A stretch of DNA of 64,000 nucleotides from Folioceros fuciformis (Eukaryota > Anthocerotophyta > Anthocerotopsida > Anthocerotales). Positions within the stretch are counted from its first letter, which is position 1; every line of letters starts with the position of its first letter. The DNA lies in assembly GCA_049999805.1 (NCBI GenBank), contig JBNGIO010006284.1:153434-217433 (forward strand), read 5' to 3'. Shown piece after piece: positions 22,160 to 33,700 of the stretch. The translations under genes were made by a program, and so were the position numbers. Under the pieces are notes generated by a model. The model did no database searches. It was not told where the DNA came from and was given only the letters and a program-made list of their open reading frames with translations.

Positions 22160-25100
22160 TCAAGACGGTTCACCCAGTCCTCCCATCGTTTTGGAGCGAA
22201 CATGATGAAACCTCGCACCGTCATCTTCACTGTCGAAATGTATTTTATCTATAACCAGGAAACCATGCACAACTCCGTCCATGTCTGTCCACCAGCTCTG
22301 ACCTGGCTGCTTCCACGCTCTGACTCTTCTCCTCCTTTCCTGCATCTCTTTTGCCTGCTCCCACATTTGGGCACTTACGTATATGTTCGCCATTAACACA
22401 TATGCTGCAGCATCACTTTTGTCCAAATTCATTGCTTCATCGAAAGCATGGCATCCTACCTCTACATTACACCACTTTCGACAAGCACCTAAGAGAGTGT
22501 GCCAAACTGCTGCATCAGGCAGTGCAGGCATTCTCCTTACCAAAGCTAGTGCCTCCTCAAGGTGGCCTGCACGACCCATAAGATCTACCATGCATGTGTA
22601 GTGCTCTGCTGTCGGAGTAACGCCATAATGGGTGCTCATGGCATCAAAATGCTCGAGCCCCTTACGCACCAGACCTGCATGACTGCATGCTTTCAGAACA
22701 CTCAGGAATGTGATGCCAGTGGGTTCTACACGATGCTCGCGCATTTTATGAAACAAGTCAGAGACCACAGCACCGTTCCCCTGATCCGTGTAGCCTGAGA
22801 TTAGCGCGTTCCAGGCTACAATGTCTTGTTCAGCCAACTTATCAAAGACCTTTTGTGCATCAACCATGCTCCCAGACTTTCCATACATGTTTATCAAACT
22901 TACAGCTACTAGCACATTGCTGTCCAGCCCTTGTTCTTCAATCTGCGCATGAATCTTTCTTCCCAGATGTAAAGCAGCTACATTTGCACATGCTTGCAGG
23001 AGGCACACAAATGTCAAAGTATCCGGTGCAACAGTGTCTTCTTCATGCATAGCCCGGTAGAGAGATAGGGCTTCGAGGTCCAATCCCTGCTGGGAGTATC
23101 CTGTTATCATGGCATTCCACGTCACCACGTCTTTCTGGGTAAGCCTGTCAAACATCTTCTGAGCATCTCCCAGGCTGCCACACTTGGCATACATATCTAC
23201 CAAACTATTGGCTACCATCATATCAGATTGAAGACCTAGTTCTCTGATTTGCGCATGAAGCTGCTTGCCCTTCTCCAAAGCTGAGATGCCTACACATGCA
23301 CATGCTTGTAGGACGGACACACAAGTCATGGAATCTGGCGCAACCCTTCCTCCTTCCATAGCTTTGTGAAGGCGAAGGGCTTCCTCGCCCATGCCCTGCT
23401 GCGAATGTCCTGCGATCATGGCATTCCACATCACGACATCTTTCTCAGAGAGCCTGTCAAATATTCTTTGCGCATCTTCAACCTTCCAGACTTTGCGTAT
23501 CCTGCTAATAGAGTGGTAGATGTAACCATATTTTTCTCATCAAGTCTGTAGAACACATGCTCAGCGTCCTCTAGGCTTCCACACTTTGCGTACATGTCGA
23601 CCAAGCTGCAACTAATAACAGCGTTAACCGTGAGTCCTAGTTCTTCAATCTGTGCATGAAGCTGTTTCCCTTTCCGCAAAGCTTGGACACCCAAACTTGC
23701 GCATGCCTGCAGAAGAGATACGTATGTTACAGGATCTGGTACAGCAATGCCCTCATCTTGCATAGCTGTGTAGAGATGAAGGGCTTCCTGACCCATGCCA
23801 CGCTGGGCGTATCCTGCTATCAAAGCTGTCCATGTGACCACATCTTTTTTATCAAGATCGTCAAATACTCTTTGCGCATCTTCCAAGCTGCCGCACTTGC
23901 TATACATGTTCACCAAACTGTTGGCTACAAACACATCAGATTGCAGGCCTCGTTCTCTAATATCCCACTGCATGTGCCTTCCCTTCTCCAAAGCAAGGGT
24001 GCCTACACTTGCACACGCCTGCAGAAGGCACACAAATGTCACAGAATCGGGTGCAACAGTGCCTACTTGTTGCATCGCTCTGTACAATAGAAGAGCTTCC
24101 TGCAGCATGCCCCGGTGGCAATACCCTGCAACCATAGCATTCCATGCCGTCACATTCTTATGGGTAAGGCCGTCAAACACACCCTGGGCATCCACTAGGC
24201 TGCCACACTTCAGGTACATCTTCACCAGACTGCAACCTACAACAACATCAATCTGAAGTCCTCGTTCTCCAATAAGTGCATGCAGCTGTCTACCTTTCTC
24301 CAAAGCAGGAGCGCCCATACTTGCACATCCCTGCAGGAGGCACAAAAAGGTCACACAATCGGGTGAAGCCATATCTTCCTCTTGCATAGCACTGTAAAGC
24401 CTGAAGGCTTCTTGCCATAAGCCCTGCTGACAATATCCTGCGATCATAGCATTCCACGACACTATATCCTTATGGCCAAGTGCGTCGAACACTCTACGAG
24501 CATCATCCAAACTGCCACACTTCGCATACATGTCCATCAAGGAATTCCAAACAAACAAATCAGGCTCGAAACCATCAACCCCACTGGCTAGCACATAAGC
24601 ATGCACCTGCTGCCCAGCTTCCAAATCCGATTCCCTTGCACACGCTTGAAGGGCTGCGACATATACATGCCCATCGGGCTTCACACTTGACCTGCCCATC
24701 TTGTACAAGTCTATCGCCTGCTCAGCCAGCCCCTGGTTCACATAAGCAGAGATTATGGAGGACAACATAAAAGCATCTGGCTTGGCAACCACAGCAAAGA
24801 CAGCCATCGCTTCGTGCAACCTACCATGAGAAGAATACATTCGAATGATGTGGTTGCACAAGGATGTGTCCAACTCGTACCCCTGCTCGACAATGAGAGC
24901 ATGAACACGGCGACCCAGAGCCAGATCCCTCTGAACCACACATTTCTTCAGGACAGTATAGAAAGCAGATGCAGTTATACTACTCCCTGTCTGCACCAGA
25001 ACTCCCAGACCCTCAACAGCCTCAGTGTCCTGCTCCTGCTTACAGAGTTGTCTCACGCTTTCATCCGATACGGCTCTTTGATACTCTGCAGATCTGTCAG

Positions 25101-25446
25101 GGTCACGGTCACGACCCGTCCGCATTTCCATAGCAGACAATTCCACATCACCCCAAGATGGCTTGCACAGGGACTCTGTATGCCAGAAGCCCCGAGAATA
25201 CACCCTGTGTTCAAATTGCCTGCTGTGCCCCCAAAGCGTATGGTCCAGAGAACACCGTCGACAAAGGAACTCATGCCGTCTACCCTCCCCAGACAGGAGG
25301 CATTCTCGTGAGTGGTATGAAGGCGGTGCAAGGCTTCCCCCACTGGAGGCAGCCTTGCTCCGTAACTTTTCCCACCTTGAAGTCAGGCCAGTGGGCCTTA
25401 TCCTCCGGGACCTGTAATCCCACCAATGCTTTCTCCAAGCATCCAT
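22160..25446 (-). pseudogene. PLS-class PPR protein with E region, one-base frameshift (PPR gene 1)
   Basis: PLS PPR proteins bind organelle RNA, usually at C-to-U editing sites. Reading starts at ATG 25446 (MDAWRKHWW). After a 110-residue leader comes the subfamily opening EAVEGLGVLVQTGSS, then S/P/L modules, with six internal L modules (for example SVTFVCLLQACASVGTLALE). Near 23480 a single missing base after GYAKSGRL changes frame: the upstream frame runs to a stop at 23431, while the frame restarting as DVVMWNAMIAGHSQQGMG continues to 22160. The two parts together would be about 1095 residues. The end has L2, S2, E1/E2 (CRKWCNVEVGCHAFDEA) and a PG box KQPGQSWWTD, then stops 30-odd residues later, so the DYW core is missing. 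The break may be recent decay or a sequencing error, since all other codons remain open. Confidence 0.85.
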
Positions 25447-26338
25447 AATTCACCCAAACCAGATGAGCTGATGACAGTGTCCATATCCACAGGATTCGGG
25501 CTTCTGCGATGTCAAGCTTACCCATGATCAACTCCAGGTTTGCTGTCGGCCTTTCTTGGTCTTCATTGCAGTTGCTCACATATCTCAGTGCTGCTTGAAA
25601 GATCGCAGGCATGTGGACTCGATCTTTGTTGCTTTCATACCTCTGGTGCCTTGAAGAACTCAAGTTTTTCAGTTCGGAAAGTTGCTCCCTTATGGATTGA
25701 GTCTGGAAGATCCGAAGAAACTGCACCTTGTAAGCATTCGTTTTCGAAATTTCTCAAAAGGAGTCGAAAGGGGCGTGGGGTGTAGAGAATGGGAATGGCA
25801 AAATCTCTCCGACGTGGCCATCAAAATGAAGCTAAGGTTGAACATCCTCCGGCAAAATCCAGAGTAATGGATNNNNNNNNNNNNNNNNNNNNNNNNNNNN
25901 NNNNNNNNNNNNNNNNNNNNNNNNNNNNNNNNNNNNNNNNNNNNNNNNNNNNNNNNNNNNNNNNNNNNNNNNGAGTAATGGATTAATCTGAAGCCTTTGC
26001 GTTTGCGATCCATCCTCGTGCTTACTTGTCGTGTGCATAGGAGAGTTGTTAGAAGATAAAGGGCACCAGGTGGTTTCGTGGTTGGTTTGGCCGATTTGTG
26101 AAGAACGATGAATTTGGGGAGGTTTGGATCATGAGACATGTTATCCACGAAGTCTTGGTCGCCCCGCTATGTCAGATCCTTCATGATTTGACGCGTTCGA
26201 TGCCTCCCTTGGTTGGGCAACTGCTCACCCTTCCAGCGGTCATGGACGAAAACGTACCTTGGACTATATCGATTTTTCTTCTTGTTGGCCATGATTCGAT
26301 CATCGGTGTATTTGAGGTGTTTCTGCCTCGCTAGCATG
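25447..26338. other. Intergenic with scaffold gap
   Basis: This lies between the start of PPR gene 1 and the end of PPR gene 2, both on the minus strand, so it should hold the promoter of gene 1. A 100-N gap sits in it. Nothing else is recognised; a search by eye for DYW-domain remnants just past the stop of gene 2 found none. Confidence 0.4.
25873..25972. other. Scaffold gap (100 N) flanked by 11-base repeat
   Basis: Exactly 100 N. The 11 bases before it (GAGTAATGGAT, 25862-25872) are repeated immediately after it (25973-25983). This pattern is expected when two overlapping contig ends are joined with a fixed-size gap. Confidence 0.9.
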
Positions 26339-29300
26339 TCATCCAACTCTCCAGAGGCTTTCGTCCGCAACCAAGAAGTTATGCACCAGACCATCCACGT
26401 CGGTCCACCAGCACTGTCCAGGCTGCTTCCATGCCCTGATTCCTGTTCGCCTCGTCTGCGTTTCATGTGCCCGCTCCCACATCCGGGCACCTCTGTATAT
26501 ATTCAACATCAAAACATAAGCTGCGGCGTCCATTTTGTCTACCTTCAAGGCTTCATCAAAGGCATGACATCCCAGCTCGACTTCGCCCCACTTTTGACAA
26601 GCACCTAACAGAGCGTGCCAAACGGCAGCACTAGGTTGAACAGGAATTGTCCTTAACAAATCCAGAGCTTCCTCCAATCGGCCTGCACGACCCAGGAGAT
26701 CCACCATGCATGTGTAGTGCTCTGCGGTAGGAGTGATGCCATAGTGTCTGCTCATAGCCTTGAAGTACTGTTGCCCCTCGTGCACTAGCCCCTTGTGACT
26801 GCATACTGTTAAAACACAGAGGAATGTGATGTCTGTTGGCTGTATGCCATCCCATCTCATTCTGTGGAACAAGTCAAAGACAACTTTGCTGTCTCCTTGA
26901 CAAGTGTACCCTGCTATCAGCGAATTCCAGACTACGCCGTCTCTTTCAATCAATGTGTCAAAGACCTGCTGTGCATCAACCATGCTCCCCACCTTTGAAT
27001 ACATGTTTATCAGACTAGCTGCTACAAGAACATCAGTGTGAAGCCCTTGTTGTTCAATCTCTGCGTGGAGCTGCCTTCCCACCTGCAAAGCTGCCACATT
27101 TGCACATGCCTTCAGAAGGCACACATATGTCACAGGGTCCGGTGCAATTATGCGGCCCTCTTGCATAGCCTTGTAAAGACACAGGGCTTCCTGTCCCATC
27201 CCCTGCTGGGAATATCCTGAAATCAGAGCATTCCACGTGACAACATCCTTCTGAGCAAGCCCGTCGAATATCCTGTGCGCATCTTCTAAGCTACCACATT
27301 TTGCGTACATGTAGACCAAGCTATTCGCAACAAGCACATCTGCTTGAAGTCTTCGTTCTCTAATTTGTGCATGAAGCTCCTTCCCTTTCTCCAGAGCGAG
27401 GGTACCCACACTTGCACATGCTTGCAAGAGGGAAACATATGTCACATAATCAGGTGACACAAGGTCTTCATCTTGCATAACATTGTATAAAGAAAGGGCC
27501 TCCTCACCCAATCCTTGTTGGGAATATCCTGCAATCACGGCATTCCATGTCACTACATCTTTCTCAGGAAGCTGGTCAAAAATGCTTCGGGCATCTTGCA
27601 ACTTGCCAGATTTTGCATATCCTGTTATGAGGGTGGTCCATGTTACCATGTTCTTTTGACGAAGTCCATCAAACACGGCCTGAGCATGCCCTAGGCTGCC
27701 ACACTTTGCATACATGTTTACCAGACTGCAGCCTACAACAGCATCAATATTAAGTCCTCGTTCAACAATCTGTTGATGAAGCTGTTTTCCCCTTTCCAAA
27801 GCCAGTGTACCAACACTTGCACATGCCTGCAGCATAGACACAAATGTCACGGCGTTGGGTGCAGAGATGCTCTCCTCTTGCATGGCACTGTAGATTTGAA
27901 GGGCTTTCGGACCCATGCCTTGCTGGGAATATCCTGCTATCAATGCTGTCCAAGTCACAACATCCTTGTATGCGAGTGCATCGAACACGCTTTGAGCGTC
28001 TTCCAAGCAACCGCACTTTGCGTACATGTTTACCAGGCCACTCCCAACACGAACATGAACCTCATGCCCTTGTTCTCTAATCTCTGCATGAAGCTGTTTC
28101 CCCTTCTCCAAAGCCGGTGTTCCCACACTTGCACAAGCCTGTAACAGAGACACAAACGTCACAGCATTGGGTGCGGCAACACCTTCCTCTTGCATAGCAC
28201 TGTAAAGCTGTAGGGCTTCCTGACCCATGCCCTGGTGGGAATAGCCTGCCAAAAGAGCAGTCCAAGTCACCACATCTTTCTTACCGAGTCCTTCAAACAT
28301 TCTTCGGGCATCTTCCAAGCTGCCGCACTTTGCATACATGTTCACCAAGCTGTTCGCCACAGAGACATCAGTTTCAAGCGCTCGTTCTCTAGTTTGAGCA
28401 TGAAGCTGCTTCCCACGCTCCAATGCCGGGTTACCCACAAGTGCACAGGCCTGCAGGAGAGAAACAAATGTCACAGCATTGGGTGTAGCAACGCCTTCCT
28501 CTTGCATGGCACCGTAAAGGTCAAGGGCCTCTTCACCCATGCCCTGCTGCGAATATCCTGCAATCAAAGCGGTCCATGTCACCACATCTCTCCGCCGAAG
28601 TCCATCAAACACTCGTCGAGCATCTTTCAAGCTACCACACTTGGCGTACATGTCCACCAAGCAGTTAGAAACAATCAGATGAGGCTCAGTACCTCTGGCC
28701 AATATATCAGCATGCACCTGGTGCCCGGTTTCCAAGTCTCCCATCTTTGCACAAGCCTGAAGGGCTGCCGCAAACACATGCCCATCTGGCTTCACATTTG
28801 AAGCTCGCATGTCATGGTACAGCTGTACGGCCTGCTGAGCTTGTCCAAGGGCAACATGTGCAGAGATTACGGAAGACCACATGAAGGCATCTGGCACAGC
28901 AACCACGGTAAAGACTTCCATCGCCTCCTGCAACTTGCCCTGAGAAGCATACATCCGGAGGATGTGGTTGCACATGAAAGTATCCGATTCATACCCAACT
29001 CTCACAGTGAGAGCATGCACACACCGACCCACAATCAGGTCCTTGTAAACAGCACACTTTTTAATCATAGAATAGAACAGCGTTCGAGAAACACGACAGT
29101 CTGTCTGCACCAGAACTCCCAGAGCCTCAACAGCCTCAGAGAGATGCCCCTGCTCACATAACTGGCTCAAGCCCTCTGACATTACTATCCTTTCATATCC
29201 TACAGGCCTGCGAAGGTACCCGTCATCTGGCATGCTCCAGTTTGAACCATGAGCAGGACACAAACAGCCTCTTGGAAGAGGCCCTGCCCCTCTTGATGAC

Positions 29301-29428
29301 AACGATGTGCACCCATGATTTCGTGAAGTATTCAGTGAACCCATCCAGCCAAGACTGAGCCTAAAATGCAACCCTAGAGCCAGAGCACCGGAGCTGAATG
29401 TTGGGCAGACGATAGTTGGCACGTCCAT
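26339..29428 (-). CDS. PLS-class PPR protein, E region, no DYW (PPR gene 2)
   Basis: Single exon, 1029 residues from the first ATG (MDVPTIVCPTFSS); the frame upstream opens with GTG only. The leader is Ser/Arg/Gly-rich with few acids before the PPR tract, compatible with organelle import. The repeat region opens with SEAVEALGVLVQTDC and has six internal L modules of the form VTFVSLLQACASVGTPALEK, with S modules VANSLVNMYAKCGSLEDA and P modules VVTWTALIAGYSQQGMG. One short module (TLITGYAKSGKLQDARSIF) sits between two P modules without an L. L2, S2 and E1/E2 follow (ACQKWGEVELGCHAFDEA). The PG box is KQPGQCWWTD and the protein stops soon after (ADESLWRVG), so the deaminase domain is absent. 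Target RNA unknown; a trans-acting DYW partner would be needed for editing. Confidence 0.92.
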   Translation of the reverse strand: MDVPTIVCPTFSSGALALGLHFRLSLGWMGSLNTSRNHGCTSLSSRGAGPLPRGCLCPAHGSNWSMPDDGYLRRPVGYERIVMSEGLSQLCEQGHLSEAVEALGVLVQTDCRVSRTLFYSMIKKCAVYKDLIVGRCVHALTVRVGYESDTFMCNHILRMYASQGKLQEAMEVFTVVAVPDAFMWSSVISAHVALGQAQQAVQLYHDMRASNVKPDGHVFAAALQACAKMGDLETGHQVHADILARGTEPHLIVSNCLVDMYAKCGSLKDARRVFDGLRRRDVVTWTALIAGYSQQGMGEEALDLYGAMQEEGVATPNAVTFVSLLQACALVGNPALERGKQLHAQTRERALETDVSVANSLVNMYAKCGSLEDARRMFEGLGKKDVVTWTALLAGYSHQGMGQEALQLYSAMQEEGVAAPNAVTFVSLLQACASVGTPALEKGKQLHAEIREQGHEVHVRVGSGLVNMYAKCGCLEDAQSVFDALAYKDVVTWTALIAGYSQQGMGPKALQIYSAMQEESISAPNAVTFVSMLQACASVGTLALERGKQLHQQIVERGLNIDAVVGCSLVNMYAKCGSLGHAQAVFDGLRQKNMVTWTTLITGYAKSGKLQDARSIFDQLPEKDVVTWNAVIAGYSQQGLGEEALSLYNVMQDEDLVSPDYVTYVSLLQACASVGTLALEKGKELHAQIRERRLQADVLVANSLVYMYAKCGSLEDAHRIFDGLAQKDVVTWNALISGYSQQGMGQEALCLYKAMQEGRIIAPDPVTYVCLLKACANVAALQVGRQLHAEIEQQGLHTDVLVAASLINMYSKVGSMVDAQQVFDTLIERDGVVWNSLIAGYTCQGDSKVVFDLFHRMRWDGIQPTDITFLCVLTVCSHKGLVHEGQQYFKAMSRHYGITPTAEHYTCMVDLLGRAGRLEEALDLLRTIPVQPSAAVWHALLGACQKWGEVELGCHAFDEALKVDKMDAAAYVLMLNIYRGARMWERAHETQTRRTGIRAWKQPGQCWWTDVDGLVHNFLVADESLWRVG

Positions 29429-30731
29429 CCGCCTTTGCAGAGATAACCTGTTTCCACAAGCGTTGCAGGAGGCATCGCTACACACCCATGTGGATCTTTG
29501 GAAGAATATTGAAGAGTGTCTATCAACTTGCCGAATTCAGAACTGAATGAAGCCCGGTATGAGAAACTCGGTCAAGCAGCCTAAAGAATTACAGAAGCTG
29601 TGACCCTCTAAGCTGGCATGGTCGACCCCAACCATCCTCCATCCCCGTACATGGCGAGCCACCCTGGTTCAGCCACGCATAAAATATTAAAATACCTAAA
29701 ATACAGTTAAACTTGTACGGTGGGGATGTAGCTCAGATGGTAGAGCGCTCGCTTAGCATGCGAGAGGTACGGGGATCGATACCCCGCATCTCCATAATCG
29801 TACAATGTGTTAACATACTGTGATTCCTCGGAAATTTTGTAACTCTATTTTAACAAGTTTTGATATATCTGGAATGTTTAATCAAAGGGGAATGAATATA
29901 GGCGCATACATGATTTTCATAGCGCAGGTGATTAGCATCCAAGAGTTGGTTGGAGAGAGCAAAGCACAGCACTGCTACATTACTCATATTATCTCAAGAT
30001 AAAAAAGATTGTCTGGGACAAACGAAATCACTTGAGGGAGTCTGCACGACCGTGTGAACAATGTGGCTTGGGTTGGCCTACAAGGGGACCACACATCTTC
30101 CTTATTGCTTTATCAACATATGCAAGAAAGAGGCTTCCTAAGCTTCACTCTGATACACTAACAACTCAAAAAACCCTCAACTCAATAATGCGGCTCTTGA
30201 GAACTTTGAACGACCCTACACACTACAATGCTGCACTTAATAGCTGTAACCACGTCTCATCGGCTTAAGGCCACAAACAAAGAGACTTAGCAACATGTGT
30301 TGGCTGAGCTGCTGTGACCAGGACAGCCAAACGGTGGGAATCCTTCGCTTTCACGTGTTTCTCAAAGCGTAGATTTTCCAACGCTAGGGAGTAAGTCTTC
30401 TCCTAATGCTGCCGCTTGCTCATGGAGGAGCTGGTTCTCACATGCTCAAGAGGGCTTGTCCACGAGCTTGCCTGTGATGGAAGCTTGGTCTTCCTTGCCA
30501 GCCGACGAGGCCAGCGATACATACGTAGTAGTCCTGTGCTCCAAAAGAGATTCTCACATAAACTCGTTCCGTATGTCAAAGTAGGCTCGTGCATAATTCC
30601 ACTCCTCATGCATGTGGAGTACTTGGCTAGTGCGTAGGAATCAAATGGCGAGCTGTAGGAGCACGAGAGCTTTGCCTTGAGGCCTGCACCGTGCTCATGG
30701 TCATCTGATTACCTCCCATCTTCTTTCCATG
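29429..30731. other. Intergenic containing tRNA-Ala
   Basis: Apart from the tRNA-Ala at 29722-29794, no gene is recognised. The right part is the 3' flank of PPR gene 3; the left part is the promoter side of PPR gene 2. The middle is moderately AT-rich with no family I can name. Confidence 0.4.
29722..29794 (+). tRNA. tRNA-Ala (AGC)
   Basis: A complete cloverleaf is visible: acceptor GGGGATG with CATCTCC, D arm TAGCTCAGATGGTAGAGC, anticodon loop with AGC at 29755-29757, and a T arm CGGGGATCGATACCCCG. It has no intron and ends with discriminator A. This is the usual nuclear alanine tRNA of plants. Confidence 0.95.
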
Positions 30732-33700
30732 TCACCAGCATGCCCATTCCCTCGCTTTTAAGTCACAGTCGAGAGCCGGAGATGAGGGCTCGGGAGCCTC
30801 TCTCGTCATTTCAGAGACGAGCTGTTTCAGTCTGGCATATATGTGTTCAATCTCAGGATGCCTCGTGTCCCCAACCACAAAACTGTGAACCAGTCCTGCA
30901 TTGTCTGTCCACCAGCTTCGGCCTGGCTGCTTCCATGCTCTGATTCCTATTCTCCTCGCCTGCATCTCCTCTGCCTGCTCCCACATGAAGGCATTTGTGC
31001 ATATGTTTGACATCAAGACATACGCTGCAGCATCTTTCTCATCTAGCTTCACTGTTTCATCAAAAGCATGGCATGCAACCTCAACGTCATCCCACTTTTG
31101 ACAAGCACCCAACAGAGTGCGCCAAACAGCAGTATTGGGCAGCACAGGCATCGTCCTTATCAAAGAAAGTGCCTCGTGGATTCGGCCTGCCCGCCCCAGG
31201 AGATCCACCATGCATGTATAGTGCTCTACGGTGGGAGTGATGCCAAAGTATCTGCTCATAGCCTTGAAGTATTCTTGCCCCCTGGTCACCAGACCTGCAT
31301 GGCTGCACGCCGTCAGTACACTGAGGAATGTGATATCGGCTGGCTGTATGCCATCTTCACTCATTTTGTGAAACAAGTCCAAGACTCCTGCAGTGTCCCC
31401 TTGACGGGCGTAACCTGCAATCAGTGCATTCCAGGCCACATCATCTCTTTCGGGCATTGCATCAAATACTTGCTGCGCATCAACCATGCTCCCAGACTTC
31501 CCGTACATGTTTATCAAACTGCTGGCTACGAGCACATCAAATTGAAGGCCATGTTCTTCGATGTGTGCATGCAGCTGCCTTCCCAGATGCAAAGCCGCTA
31601 CATCTGCACATGCCTGTAGCAGGCACACAAATGTCACAGAATTGGGTGCCACAATGCCTTCGTCTTGCATAGCACCATAAAGACGAAGGGCTTCCAGTGC
31701 CATGCCCTGCTGCGAATAGCCGTTTATTATGGCAGTCCACGACACCACGTTCTTTTCATGAAGTCCGTCAAATACGCCCTGGGCATACTCTAGGCTGCCA
31801 CACTTTGCATACATGTCTACCAAACTGCTGGCTACAACTACATCAGATTGAAGCCCCTGTTCTCTGATTTCTGCGTGAAGTTGCTTTCCCTTCTCCCAAG
31901 CTGGGTTGCCAACATTAGCACATGCCTGCAGCAGAGACACAAATGTCACAGAATCAGGTGCCGTGATACCTTCTTTTTTCATAGCCAAGTAGAGATGAAG
32001 GGCTTCCTGACCCATGCCCTGCTGGGAATATCCTGCTATCATGGCATTCCACGTCACAACATTCTTTTGACCCAATCCATCAAACACTTCCTGGGCATTT
32101 TCTAGGCTGCCACACTTTGCGTACATGTTCACTAAACTACTGGCTACAAACACATCGGGTTCAAGTCCTCGTTCTCTAATTTGCGAATGAAGTTGTCTAC
32201 CCTTCTCTAAAGCCAAAGTGCCTACACTTGCACATGCCTGCAGGAGGCACACAAATGTTACTGAATCTGGTACAGCCATGCCTTCTTGTTGCATGCTGTT
32301 ATATAGATGAAGGGCTTCCTGGCCCATCCCCTGCCGAGAATAACCTGCTATCAAAGCAGTCCAGGTCACAACACTTTTTTGACCAAGCCCACCAAACACG
32401 ATCTGAGCATCTTCCAAACAGCCACACTTTGCATACATATTTACAAGGCTGAAACCTAGAATCTCACCGACGTCAAGTCCTTGTTCTCTAATCTGTTCAT
32501 GAAGTTGCCTCCCCTTTTCCCAAGCCAGGGGACCAATACTAGCACATGCCTGCAGGAGAAACACAAACGTCAGAGAATCAGGCATGGCACCGCCTTGTTC
32601 TTGCATTGCACTGTAGAGGCCGAGGGCTTCGTGAGCCATTCCCTGCTGGGAATATCCTGCTATAAGAGCTGTCCAAGTCACCACATCTTTTTGACCAAGT
32701 ACACGAAAAAGTCGTTCAGCATCTTCCAAGCTGCCACACTTCACATACATATTTACCAAACTGTTGGCTACAAATGTGTTTGATTGTAATTGTTCCCTAA
32801 TTTGTGCGTGAAGCTGCCTCCCCCTTTCCAAAGCTGGAGGGCCCATACTGGCGCATACCTGCAGCAAGCAAGAAAATGTCACAGAATCAGGTGCAACAAT
32901 GCCCTCTTCTTCCATAGCCCTGTAAATGCGAAGGGCTTCTGAGCTACTTCCGCGGTGAATATACCCTGCTATGAGAGCATTCCATGTGACCACATTTTTC
33001 TGCCCGAGACAGTCAAAGACACGTTGAGCATCTTCCGGGCTGCCACACTTTGCATACATGTTGACCAGGCTGCAACCTACAATAGCATCGACCTTAAACC
33101 TTAGCTCTCCAATACGTGCATGAAGCTGCTTCCCATTTTCTAGAGCGACGGGGCCCAAACTTGCGCATGCCTGCAAGAGAGACACCAGTGTCACGGCATC
33201 CGGTTCAACAATGCATCCTTCTTGCATAGCACGGTAGAGAGAAAGAGCTTCCTGACCCCTGCCCTGCTGTGCATATCCTGCTATTAGAGCAGTCCACGTC
33301 ACCACATCCTTGTTGCACAGTCCATCGAAGACTGTCTGGGCCTCTTCCAAGCGGCCACATTTTGCATACATGTTTACCAAACTGTTGGCCACACACACAT
33401 CCGCTTCATGACTACGTTGGATGATCTGTGCATGAAGCTGCTTCCCCTTCTCCAAACCCGGGACGCCCACGCTTGCACAAGCCTGGAGAAGGCACAAAAA
33501 AGTCACAGTATCAGGAGAAACCGCGCCTTCTTCTTGCATAGCACCGTAGAGACAAAGGGCTTCTTTGGCCATGCTCTGCTGGGAGTACCCGCCTATCATG
33601 GCATTCCAAGTTGACACATTTTTTCGACCAAGCCCATCAAACACACTCTTAGCGTCCTCCAGGCTCCCACACTTCGCATACATGTTTACCAGGTTGCATC

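Noticed and set aside
26339-26400. Hidden DYW exon after the stop of PPR gene 2
   Set aside because: All three frames downstream were read and show no HxE, CxxCH or DYW-like text.
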